A DNA stretch of 64,000 nt, taken from Parafrankia sp. EUN1f. GTDB taxonomy: Bacteria > Actinomycetota > Actinomycetes > Frankiales > Frankiaceae. Both the position numbers and the translations under genes were made by a program. Shown piece after piece: positions 1 through 8,008 of the stretch. Location of the stretch: NCBI RefSeq assembly GCF_000177675.1, contig NZ_ADGX01000010.1:35126-99125 (forward strand), in the 5' to 3' direction. Positions within the stretch are counted from its first letter, which is position 1; each line of letters opens with the position of its first letter. Under the pieces are notes generated by a model, which was not told the origin of the DNA, did no database searches, and saw only the letters and a list, made by a program, of their open reading frames with translations.

Positions 1-633
1 GGTCTGACCGATGAACGCCGCCGGCTCGTCGAACGCCAATGCCGCGAACTCGCCGATGTCGGCCATCGAGATCAGCGGCAGCCGGCTGGACGGACGCAGA
101 GCGAGGGAGACGACCAGCCCGTTCTCGGTCAGGACGGGGCGGGTGACGGTCGTGAAGTTCTCCATGAAGAACACCGGCCGCAGGACGGTGGCAGGCAGGC
201 CGAGATCCCGGATATGCGCTTCGATGAGCCCCTTGCTTTCCAGATGCGGAACGCCGGTGTCCTGGTCGGCGCCCGCAACCGAGCTGTACACGAGGTGGTC
301 GACGCCGGCCTGTGCCGCGAGGTCGGCGGCGCGTCTGCCGCGCCGTACCTCGGCCTCGACGTCCGCCAGGCTCACGGTGCCCGAGGCCACGCTGCTCAGT
401 ATCAGGAAGACGCCGCTCACGTCCGCCATGACCGTGCGGATCGATGCCGGGTCGTCCAGATCGCCGACGACGAGCCGGGCCCCCGCGGCCTGAAGCGCCC
501 GCGCGGCGGGCCGCTGCGGGTCACGTACCAGCGCGTGCACCTTCCGCCCGCGTCCCAGCAGCGCTCGGGCCACCGCACCGCCCTGCTGTCCGGTCGCGCC
601 GATGACAAGAACTGAATTCTCACGATCATCCAT
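1..633 (-). CDS. NmrA-like NAD(P)-binding oxidoreductase (3' end beyond window)
   Basis: The frame is open from ATG at 633 down to base 1, so the C-terminus lies outside the window. The N-terminus reads NSVLVIGATGQQGGAVARAL, a Rossmann glycine-rich motif (GATGxxG) of the NmrA/atypical SDR type. It is followed by LVRDP and a GDLDDP segment, the usual pattern of redox-sensor or quinone-oxidoreductase-like NmrA proteins. Later VYSSVAG and LRPVFFMENF fit the family. It is divergent from the XRE regulator starting at 722, with 88 bases between the starts, so that regulator probably controls it. Substrate is unknown. Confidence 0.85.
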   Translation of the reverse strand, partial: MDDRENSVLVIGATGQQGGAVARALLGRGRKVHALVRDPQRPAARALQAAGARLVVGDLDDPASIRTVMADVSGVFLILSSVASGTVSLADVEAEVRRGRRAADLAAQAGVDHLVYSSVAGADQDTGVPHLESKGLIEAHIRDLGLPATVLRPVFFMENFTTVTRPVLTENGLVVSLALRPSSRLPLISMADIGEFAALAFDEPAAFIGQT

Positions 634-721
634 GGGGCGTAAAGCTAGCCACGGTCACCGCCGACAACCTGGTTGCGATGGTGATACCCAGGACTCCTGG
701 ACAGCAAGGGGACGAGGTTCT

Positions 722-1537
722 ATGCACCGCGCCGAACTGGCCACCTTCCTGCGCGCGCGTCGGGCAGCCCTGCGGCCCGCGGACGTCGGCCTGCCCGACG
801 GCGTCGGCCAGCGCCGGACCCCCGGCCTGCGCCGAGAGGAGGTGGCCGAGCTGGCCGGGCTCTCGCTCACCTGGTACACGTGGCTGGAGCAGGGCCGCTC
901 GATCGCGGCGTCCGCACAGGTCGTGGACGCGCTGGCCCGCGCACTGCGGCTCGATGCCGACCAGCACCGGCACCTGCGTGTCCTGGCCGGCCTGCCGGTG
1001 CCGCCGGCGCGAACCGCCCCGGACGAGGTCGAGCCCCGGGTCCAGCGCCTCGTCGACGCGACCGCGCCGAACCCTTCCGTCATGTTCGACCGGTACTTCG
1101 ACTTCATCGCCTGGAACGCCCCGTACGTTCGAATCAGGCATGATCCCGCCGTGTTACCTGAAGGCCTGCGCAATCTGCTGTGGATGATGTTCACGGACAA
1201 GGAGAACCGCGCACGGATGCCGTTCTGGGAGGCGGCCGCGCGGGCTGTGCTGAGCCAGTTTCGCGCGGCCGTGGGCCAGCGCCCGGACGACGCTCGGTCC
1301 GTGGAGCTGGTCCGTGCACTGACCGAGGCGAGCCCCGAATTCGGCCGGTGGTGGAACACCTACCCGATCCGTGATTTCAGACCAGCGACGATTTCGATCG
1401 ACCATCCGGCCACCGGCCGAATCGCCCTGGACGTCTACCAGCTGCGACCGGTGGAATACCCGGATCTCCTGCTGGTCATGCAGGTTCCGACAACCCCCGA
1501 CGACCTGCGCCGCGCCCTCTCGTTGGTCGACCACTGA
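722..1537 (+). CDS. XRE-family regulator with MmyB-like ligand-binding domain
   Basis: This 271-residue protein starts at ATG 722 behind a GACGAGG ribosome site; the upstream open frame has no better signal. Residues about 1-85 are an XRE helix-turn-helix carrying RRTPGLRREEVAELAGLSLTWYTWLEQGR, cited here only as the diagnostic pattern RTPGLRREEVA followed by YTWLEQGR. The rest is the MmyB-type sensor domain (NPSVMFDRYFDFIAWN). Proteins of this class typically repress a neighbouring short-chain oxidoreductase and bind fatty-acid-like ligands. The divergent NmrA gene is the obvious target. Confidence 0.88.
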   Translation: MHRAELATFLRARRAALRPADVGLPDGVGQRRTPGLRREEVAELAGLSLTWYTWLEQGRSIAASAQVVDALARALRLDADQHRHLRVLAGLPVPPARTAPDEVEPRVQRLVDATAPNPSVMFDRYFDFIAWNAPYVRIRHDPAVLPEGLRNLLWMMFTDKENRARMPFWEAAARAVLSQFRAAVGQRPDDARSVELVRALTEASPEFGRWWNTYPIRDFRPATISIDHPATGRIALDVYQLRPVEYPDLLLVMQVPTTPDDLRRALSLVDH

Positions 1538-1540
1538 CCG

Positions 1541-1570
1541 CAACTCAACTCAACTCAACTCAACGCAACT
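1541..1570. repeat. CAACT pentanucleotide tandem repeat
   Basis: CAACT occurs four times in a row, with degenerate copies on each side. It lies in the 70-base gap between the convergent XRE and TetR genes. No coding role is visible. Confidence 0.8.
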
Positions 1571-1599
1571 TGACGCAGCGCATCGCAGTGCGGTCCTCG

Positions 1600-1639
1600 C
1601 GGTGCCGTTCAGATATCGGATGCGTTCGGGGGGATGGCG
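1600..1639. repeat. 40-bp sequence duplicated at 6464-6502 (copy 1)
   Basis: This segment covers the last codons and stop of the TetR gene and its immediate 3' flank. The same sequence, one G shorter, recurs at 6464-6502 without the rest of a TetR gene. Confidence 0.85.
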
Positions 1640-2241
1640 TCGAGGACGGCGAGGGCGTCGCTGAGCATGGTGGCGAGGTCGCCGCCGTGGAAGCTCCAGC
1701 GTGCGTGTGCGGCGATCATGACGGCCGCGGCGGCGACCGCGAGCATCGTGGGTTGGAGGCTGTCGCGTGCGGTGCCAAGGCGGGTGCTGAGGAAGTCGCC
1801 GAGGACCGCGTTGAGTTCCAGGACGTTGATGCCGAGCATCACGTTGCTGGCGGCCGGGCTGACCATGGAGATACGGATCCAGCGGGCGACGTCGGTGGTG
1901 TCCTCGGCGGCGACGACGTCGTGGACAGCCCATCGGATGGAGCGCATGGGTGGTTCGTCGGCTGCTCGGGCGGCCAACGCGGTGGCGATGGCCTGTGCCC
2001 GGCGGCGGACACCGGCGCGCAGAAGATCGTCTTTGGTGGGGAAGTAGCGGTAGAAGGTACGGATGGAGATCCCTGCGGCGGTCGCGATGTCACCTGCGGT
2101 CACCGCGTCGAATCCGTGAAGTTCGAACAGGTTGAGAGCGGCGGATTCGACAGCCCGCGCCGCGGCTTCCCGCCGGTCCGCCCGGGCCTGTTCCACATGC
2201 GGTGATGTCCTGTACGGACGCTTCGCCGTCCCGCCCGCCAC
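1609..2241 (-). CDS. TetR-family transcriptional regulator
   Basis: 210 residues from a GTG at 2241, preceded by GGGGGAA at good spacing. The N-terminal domain has the canonical TetR helix-turn-helix (FDAVTAGDIATAAGISIRTF followed by YRYFPTKDDLL, about residues 43-75). The C-terminal ligand domain is the typical variable helical bundle. No regulated partner is evident: the gene ends tail-to-tail with the XRE regulator, and upstream is a 110-base gap before the CxC protein, which is on the same strand. The target is unknown. Confidence 0.9.
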   Translation of the reverse strand: MAGGTAKRPYRTSPHVEQARADRREAAARAVESAALNLFELHGFDAVTAGDIATAAGISIRTFYRYFPTKDDLLRAGVRRRAQAIATALAARAADEPPMRSIRWAVHDVVAAEDTTDVARWIRISMVSPAASNVMLGINVLELNAVLGDFLSTRLGTARDSLQPTMLAVAAAAVMIAAHARWSFHGGDLATMLSDALAVLDAIPPNASDI

Positions 2242-2354
2242 CGTTCCCCCCTGTGCCCGCCTGTGCCTGTGTCTGGCCCGCCTGCGCCTGTGTCCGCGAC
2301 GGCAGTCTGCGCCGTTTCGACCAGGCTAGCTTCGGGGGCCGCTGGTGGCCGGGG

Positions 2355-2855
2355 TCAGCTGATGGGGGGGCAGGGCCAGGGTGGATCCGCCGGCGCCGGT
2401 GGCGATGGTGACGTCGACCGGTGCCGAGTTCTGGGTGAGTATCGACGAGGCGCGCAGGGAAACCGGTCGTTGAAGTTCTCTGCGGCGAGCTGATCGAAGA
2501 GCCCCCGGGCGCGTGCGTTCTCGGCGTCAAGGTGCTCATCCATAGCCGTCTCCGCCTCCTCATCGGTTGGAAAGCGCAGACTGTCCAGCGCCGCGCAGTG
2601 GCAGGTGACCTGCCACTGGCCGTCGAGGTCCTGGTCGATGGCGGCGCCTGTGCAGCTTTCGTCGCCCAGCAGGAACAGGGGCATGGAACGCAGCCCCGGC
2701 GGCTCCGGGCTCTTCAGGACCACGTCGCACCGTCGATCCAAGAGCGGGTGGCTGTGAACAGCCGAATCGGCGGCGGCCTCAGTCGGATACTCGCCGTTGA
2801 GGGCGCCACACCAGCAGTGCACCCACCACCGCTCGTCAGCTCCACCTGCTTCCAC
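2355..2855 (-). CDS. Hypothetical protein with two CxC...H repeats
   Basis: 166 residues from a GTG at 2855 behind AGAGGAGAA. The protein holds two related units: HCWCGALNGEYPTEAAADS ending in AVHSH (about residues 13-36), and TCHCAALDSLRFPTDEEAET ending in AMDEH (about 84-107). Each has a CxC pair, a FPT/YPT turn and a terminal His, which looks like a metal-binding fold duplicated inside one chain. The C-terminal 35 residues are Pro/Ser-rich and may be unstructured. I do not recognise a family. Confidence 0.6.
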   Translation of the reverse strand: MEAGGADERWWVHCWCGALNGEYPTEAAADSAVHSHPLLDRRCDVVLKSPEPPGLRSMPLFLLGDESCTGAAIDQDLDGQWQVTCHCAALDSLRFPTDEEAETAMDEHLDAENARARGLFDQLAAENFNDRFPCAPRRYSPRTRHRSTSPSPPAPADPPWPCPPIS

Positions 2856-3110
2856 CGCGTTCTCCTCTGCTGCATGGCCCGCCGGATGCGTATGCAGCGT
2901 CCCATCACCCTGGTCTGGCCCACGGGCAGCCCATCAGTGAGGTCTGTCCAGGCAACGGCCCCGCTCGGCACCGGCAGGACGAGAACCTGAATCCCGGGCC
3001 GTGCCGGTGCGGATGCCCGGAAGGGAACGACCGCACGCGGGCACGACCCGGGTCGGGCGCCGGAAATGTGTACCTACCCGGCGGTCAGGTCCACGGCCAG
3101 GTCGGTGGTC

Positions 3111-3140
3111 GTACCGCGGTTCCGCGGAACCGCGCGGTAC
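3111..3140 (-). terminator. Hairpin terminator of the lyase-like gene
   Basis: GTACCGCGGTTCC pairs with GGAACCGCG-GTAC (a two-base bulge on the right arm) just 10 bases beyond the stop of the 3150-4244 gene. There is no T-tract, as is usual in high-GC actinobacteria. Confidence 0.6.
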
Positions 3141-3149
3141 CGGACGGCA

Positions 3150-4244
3150 TCAGGCCGGGGAGTAGCGCAGCACTCGGCTTCCGGTCAGCTGGGCCATCCA
3201 GACGGCGTCGCCCGGACCGTAGTTCAACTCCGCGGGTGGGCCGAGGGGGCCGCCGGGCACCGAGGTCTCCGTGAAAACGCCGGTCGCCGGGTCGTAGGCA
3301 CCCAGCTTGTCGCGGAGAAGATAAGTGAAGTAGATCTTCCCCTGCGGTGAGGAGCAGATCCCGATCGGGAACGACAGTGGGACCGGCACCGGGACCTCGC
3401 TGACCGAGCCGGTGACCGTGTCGATCCGTCCGAGCTTGCTGGCACCGAGCTCGGTGAACCAGACATAGCGGCCGCCATCCGTCTCGGCACGCATCACGAA
3501 CGGGACCGCGAGGAGGCTCGGGACCGGGTATTCGGTGATCGTTCCGGTCGCTGCGTCAATGCGGCCGATCTTGTTCCCGAGAGCCTCGGTGAACCACACA
3601 TCGCCGTTCGAGCCGGTGAAGACACCAATCGGCAGCGCACCCGGCGTGGGTACCGGGTAGGACCTGAAGGTCTTCGTCGCGATGTCGAATCGGCCGATCG
3701 TGTTGGCGGTGGTCTGGGTGAACCAGATCGCCCCGGCAGGGTCGGCGGCCAGGTCGTTGAAGGGGAAGAGATTACCCCCCACGCCGGGAACCGAGTAGAG
3801 CGCGAACGCCTTCGTCTGCGGATCGATGCTGCCGAGCTGGTTGCGCAGACCGTTGGCGAAGTAGATCTTCCCGTCCGGCCCGGCTGTGATCGCGCACGGC
3901 AGGGCGGTAACCGGTGCGGGTGTCGCGACCGGCAGATTGAGCCAGTTGAGCGACGCCGGCAGCTGTGCGGTGGACCAGGGAATCGGGAATTCCGCCGTTG
4001 CGCCGGTCGCCGGGTCGATGCGGCCGATCTTGTTGGCGAGTGCTTCGACGAACCAGGCCGCCGCGTCCGGCCCACCCGCCGTAACGCACGGAATCGAAGC
4101 CGGGGTGGGGGTCGGGTACGAGGTGAACGTGCCAGCCGCCTGGGCCGGGGTCGCGACAGAAAGCGCGAGAGCGCCCATAGCGGCGGCCAGTCCCACGGCA
4201 GCTACGCGGTGACGAGCGCGGGCTCGCTCCAGTAAGGGAAACAA
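3150..4244 (-). CDS. Secreted streptogramin-lyase (Vgb)-like beta-propeller protein
   Basis: 364 residues from a TTG at 4244, chosen because AAAGGAGG sits five bases upstream. A signal peptide (charged start, hydrophobic AAVGLAAAMGALALSVATP, cleavage near AQAA) leads into repeated propeller blades of the form WFTE..NKIGRID..TG...EYPVP, six or seven times. This is the virginiamycin B lyase / SMP-30-like fold. True Vgb lyases are cytoplasmic, so this exported relative is more likely a cell-envelope or extracellular protein of unknown substrate than an antibiotic-resistance enzyme. It is monocistronic with a hairpin behind it. Confidence 0.8.
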   Translation of the reverse strand: MFPLLERARARHRVAAVGLAAAMGALALSVATPAQAAGTFTSYPTPTPASIPCVTAGGPDAAAWFVEALANKIGRIDPATGATAEFPIPWSTAQLPASLNWLNLPVATPAPVTALPCAITAGPDGKIYFANGLRNQLGSIDPQTKAFALYSVPGVGGNLFPFNDLAADPAGAIWFTQTTANTIGRFDIATKTFRSYPVPTPGALPIGVFTGSNGDVWFTEALGNKIGRIDAATGTITEYPVPSLLAVPFVMRAETDGGRYVWFTELGASKLGRIDTVTGSVSEVPVPVPLSFPIGICSSPQGKIYFTYLLRDKLGAYDPATGVFTETSVPGGPLGPPAELNYGPGDAVWMAQLTGSRVLRYSPA

Positions 4245-4586
4245 GGATCCTCCTTTATGGTGAGAGGCGGATTGCGGCGGAATTCTCGCAGAGCGCGTCG
4301 TGGCCTCAACCCGGTTTTATGCTCTGCATGTGCTGCCCGCGGCCCGTGATGGCCGCGCTGCGGCGAAGCGTTGCGTTTGCGCGGCGCCGCGCTGGTCGGA
4401 GTTCGGCGAGCCGGCCTCCACGATCCGGGTTGAACGCCAGGTAACCCGGGCGCGCGGGGTGAGAGGCTGGAGACCGGCCCGACAAGGAGCCAGGTTGGAA
4501 CACGCGTGTTCGCACTCCCCGCGGTCGGCGCAGAGCGGCCACCGCGATGATCCTCGCGAGAACGCGACATTCAGGAGAGGACGAGC
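4245..4586. other. Intergenic divergent promoter region
   Basis: 342 bases between the divergent lyase-like gene and the AAA-ATPase fragment. Apart from the two ribosome sites at its ends I see no clear operator or RNA. Confidence 0.5.
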
Positions 4587-5477
4587 TTGGGGGCACCGGG
4601 CCTGGTTGGCCGCCGACGCGAGCGTGCCGCCATATCCGGCTGGCTTGCCGCCGCCCTCGGCGGGGCGCCGATGCTTGTGATGTGCGGGGGTGAGCCGGGC
4701 ATCGGCAAGACCCGGCTGGCCACGGAGGCCGCCGACATGGCGGCGGCCGCCGGCGCACTCACCCGGTGGGCACGGGCGCATGAAGGCGTCGGTACCCCTC
4801 CTTTCTGGCTGTGGCGGCAACTGCTGCGTCCCGACCTGGCAGGGGAGGGGAACGGCCCGGCGGATCTGCCGACGATGATCGAGGCGAACTCGGCGGCCGA
4901 CCGGATCGCGCTGTTCGACGCCGTCGTCCGTCGGGTGTTCGCGCTCCCCGAGCGTTCCGGCCTGCTGCTGGTGGTCGAGGATGCGCAGTGGGCGGACGAG
5001 CCGTCGCTCCTGCTGTTGCGCTACCTGGCTCGCGAGCTGCGCGGAGCGCGGGTGCTGGTCCTGGCCACCCATCGGACGGTAGGTGCCGGTGACGCGGGGC
5101 CGTGGCGCAGGATTCTCGCGGACCTGGGCCGGGAGCCGGTGACCGTGCAGGTGCGGCTGGCCGGACTGGACGAGGCGGAGACCGCCCACCTGGTACGGGC
5201 GGTCACCGACACGGCAGTGGCCGACGACGTGGCGAGGGAGGTGCACCGGCGGACCGGCGGCAACCCGTTCTTCGTCCGGGAGCTGGCCCGGATGCTGACG
5301 ACGGACGCGGCTCTGGCCGGCCCGCGGCTGCCGGCGTCGCTCGTCGAGGTGGTGGGGCAGCGCGCGGCGGGCCTGTCCGGCCCGGCCCGCCGGATGCTGG
5401 CGGCGGCCGCGGTGCTGGGAGAGCAGTTCTCTCCAGGCTGGTCGACCCGTCCGCGAGTCCGGCCGCGGTCGCGGTGA
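4587..5477 (+). pseudogene. Truncated AAA-ATPase/LuxR-type regulator (N-terminal part only)
   Basis: A TTG at 4587 follows AGGAGAGGA. Residues about 1-285 are the N-terminal ATPase of large LuxR (LAL) regulators: LVGRRRERA, Walker A GGEPGIGKTRL, Walker B LLVVEDAQWAD, and RRTGGNPFFVRELARML. LAL proteins normally run to 850-1000 residues and end in a LuxR helix-turn-helix. Here the frame stops at 296, after leaving family-like sequence at about base 5430, where the opposite-strand gene also loses its end. I read this as a deletion scar. A short ATPase product could still be made. Confidence 0.75.
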
Positions 5478-6105
5478 CCCCGTCCTTGACCTTGGCGAAC
5501 AGCAGGACGAACCCGGCCTTCGCCGGGTCGTCGCCTGCGTTGGTGAACGTGATGGCGACCGGCCCGGCGGGAACGGTCTCCGGCAGGCCGGTGAGAGTCC
5601 CGGCGTCGTTGGTCACGGCGAGCGTGGGATAGCCGCAGTTGTCGACCATCCAGGCGTCGACGATCTGGCCCGCGGCGAAGAGCCCACTGCCTTCGTAGTC
5701 GATCGGCTGGCCCTGCCTGGCGGAATTCACCACGGAGACCAGGATGTCGACCTTGCTGGTCAGTTCGGCGGGGACGCTCGCGCGCAGCGTGGCGGCCAGC
5801 GGTTCGGCGGCCGCCGCGAAGGCCCGCAGCTCCGCGGCGGTCGGGGGCGGGGCCGCGGGATCGGACCCGGGGAAGCCGAGGCTGTTGATCGCGACTTCCG
5901 CGGCGCATGCTGCCCGCACGTCGCCTGCGGCCGCGGCGGCGGTGCCCAGGCTGGTGGTCGGCGGGCTGGTGACCGGGCTGGTGGCCGCGGCGGTAGCCGG
6001 CTCGTCGGAGGCCGCGGAACAGACGGCGGTCGCGGTCAAGGCCGCGGCGGCGACTACCGCAGCGGCACCGTGGCGGACGACGCGGAAAGCATTGGGAGAC
6101 GTCAC
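5440..6105 (-). pseudogene. Truncated secreted/lipoprotein-like protein
   Basis: ATG at 6105 opens a frame with a signal sequence (AAAVVAAAALTATAVCSAAS, possible lipobox Cys) and a helical domain with VPAELTSKVDILVSVVNSA and LFAKVKDGVTATAAGLADG. Sense ends near 5440; the frame then runs to a stop at 5203 across the antisense of the ATPase gene, giving only Arg/Pro-rich sequence. The natural 3' end is therefore missing. I do not recognise the family. Its 5' side is the 6106-6780 gap. Confidence 0.6.
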
Positions 6106-6780
6106 GGGAGCGCTCCTGGACTGGTGTGGCGGCGGGTGCTGGTTTCTGAGACGGCGCCTCGCGCCTTCCCGCTGCCGGCTCGCGCTCTCGCGGAGAACGG
6201 GCTGGAGAAGGGCGGTGCGAGTTCGCCTGTCCTCACTGACGGATGCCGGTCACGGCGTCCGGGAGGATCATGGCCGCCGCCGGGTGGCGCGGGAATCCGC
6301 CGAAATACGTATCGGACCTACGTATCGTCGGCGCCTGTGGCGCTCGCGGCGCTCGTTGCCGAGGGCGGGGGCCCGCACCTCGGTCCGCATCCCGCTTCGG
6401 GCGCGGATCGTTGCTACCCGGCGAAAAGCGTCGAAAGTCGGACGGTGCCGTTCAGGAGCCGGACGGTGCCGTTCAGATATCGGATGCGTTCGGGGGATGG
6501 CGCGTCGACGCGCGTCCGCCCACTGCGGCGGCTAGCGTGACGGGTTAGTAGCGGGCAGTGAGAATTCGGGGATCGTGGCCGACTCTGTGGATTTCTCCTG
6601 GGTCGCCGGGTTACTGCTTCCCAGGCTCGATACCGGTGAGGTGCCCCGGTCCTCATCACCCTCCCGTGTCAACAGGCAATTTCCCTCCTGGCATGTGCTC
6701 CTGAACGTCGCCTGGCCGCGACGGCAAGGAGTACATCTCGGAGCTTTTCTCTCGGTTGAGAAGAAACGGGTGTACCGCTG
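6106..6780. other. Intergenic region with repeats, no clear gene
   Basis: 675 bases. It holds a direct repeat TACGTATCG at 6306-6314 and 6319-6327 (period 13, a possible operator), a duplicated GACGGTGCCGTTCAG, and the second copy of the TetR-end repeat at 6464-6502. Short open frames here look like chance. Confidence 0.5.
6464..6502. repeat. 40-bp TetR-end repeat (copy 2)
   Basis: Matches 1600-1639 with a one-base gap. The half-unit GACGGTGCCGTTCAG also occurs just upstream in this copy. No TetR coding sequence accompanies it. Confidence 0.85.
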
Positions 6781-7815
6781 ATGTCTCTGGATCGATACGG
6801 TGTTCTAAAAGGCCGGGTTCTTGACCACCGCCGGGAACCCGACGATGACACGCCGCACTACCAGATCCTCATCGACGGTGACGGTTCCGCTCGCGCGGCC
6901 GTCAACGTTCTTTCCTCTGGCCAGGAGTCGGACCCGAAGATGTCGGAACTGCTCTATGTTGCCGTGGAGGACTTCCAACATCCCATTCTTGCGGATCTCG
7001 AGAAACTGAAGGACGGGTACAAGGAGCTCGACCGGAAGCCCGGCGGGCTGGCGTTGGACTACATCCGCGGCAGTCTGTTCGACCGCACCGACCTGCGGGC
7101 GCTACCGGCGCACGAGCCCGGCGAGGACAATGATCTCGCCGATGTGCTCGACCACTACGTGACCCGAGCACAGGCGAACAACGGTAGCCGCATCTACGCC
7201 TTCGGTGAGCCGTGGTCGGCGGAGAAGGAAGCCGACAAGGTCTTCAGGTTCAGGCCGGGCCGAGGTATCCACAACATCCACATGAACCAGGGGAGCGCGG
7301 GCCGGTTCAAAGGCGACAACGGGGTGTGGCAGGACGGCGCGCTCCTGTTCCACTTCCCTGCCGCGGATCGCTGGGTCGCGATCTTCCTTGCGTTCCAGAG
7401 CCAGAGGTGGCACACCGATGACCGCACCGGCGGTGCGCTGCCGGACGTTCCGCAGGCCCGTCCGGGTGGCCAACCGGCGGAGGGCGAGCCCGACCAGCGG
7501 CTGCGGATCGTCGGAGCGCTCGTCAACGCGGTCGGCCCCTCGCCGGAGGACGAGTCCGTAACACTGATCAACACAACGACCGAGTCGGTTGACCTGGCCG
7601 GCTGGGCGATCGCCGACCGAGACCAGCACCAGGTGTCGCTGCCTGCCCGTACGCTGGCTGCGGGAGAGACGATCCGTATCCCGCTCGTACCACCTGTCGC
7701 GCTGGGAAACCACGGTGGGACGATCACTCTGCTCGACGCGGTCGGCCTCAAGGTCGATGGTGTCGCCTACACCGCCGCGGATGCCACCGAGGAAGGGCGC
7801 ACCGTCGTCTTCTGA
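6781..7815 (+). CDS. DUF2278/YukJ-like protein with C-terminal lamin-tail domain
   Basis: 344 residues from ATG 6781. Residues about 1-220 match the DUF2278 (YukJ) pattern: YGVLKGRVLDHRRE at the start, then PHYQILIDG, LDYIRGSLF, IYAFGEPW and GIHNIHMNQGS. After a Pro/Gly linker, residues about 238-344 read LRIVGALVNAVGPSPEDESV, with LINTTTESVDLAGWAI and L-aromatic strands, a lamin-tail-like beta sandwich. This two-domain layout is known in actinobacteria; the biochemical role is not established. A perfect hairpin terminator follows. Confidence 0.85.
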   Translation: MSLDRYGVLKGRVLDHRREPDDDTPHYQILIDGDGSARAAVNVLSSGQESDPKMSELLYVAVEDFQHPILADLEKLKDGYKELDRKPGGLALDYIRGSLFDRTDLRALPAHEPGEDNDLADVLDHYVTRAQANNGSRIYAFGEPWSAEKEADKVFRFRPGRGIHNIHMNQGSAGRFKGDNGVWQDGALLFHFPAADRWVAIFLAFQSQRWHTDDRTGGALPDVPQARPGGQPAEGEPDQRLRIVGALVNAVGPSPEDESVTLINTTTESVDLAGWAIADRDQHQVSLPARTLAAGETIRIPLVPPVALGNHGGTITLLDAVGLKVDGVAYTAADATEEGRTVVF

Positions 7816-7832
7816 CCCGGCGAAGCATGCCC

Positions 7833-7860
7833 GGTGGCCCCGGACTACTCCGGGGCCACC
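7833..7860 (+). terminator. Perfect 12-bp hairpin terminator
   Basis: GGTGGCCCCGGA and TCCGGGGCCACC pair perfectly around the loop CTAC, 17 bases after the DUF2278 stop. It may also serve the convergent P450 gene, which ends at 8009. Confidence 0.8.
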
Positions 7861-8008
7861 ACAGTGCCCTCGCGTTGCCCACGACGGTCGTCCGTTCTCC
7901 GTGAGCACAGGCGGCGGCAGGACAGGCGGCGGTGGCTGGACGATGGCCGTGCCCGGCTCGGCGTGGAACGCTCGGCGGCCAGCGGCGGACGATCGACGGT
8001 CAGGGCCG

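Noticed and set aside
3150..4244. Calling the secreted propeller an antibiotic-resistance enzyme
   Set aside because: Only the fold is supported. Its export signal is unlike cytoplasmic Vgb lyases, and catalytic residues could not be verified.
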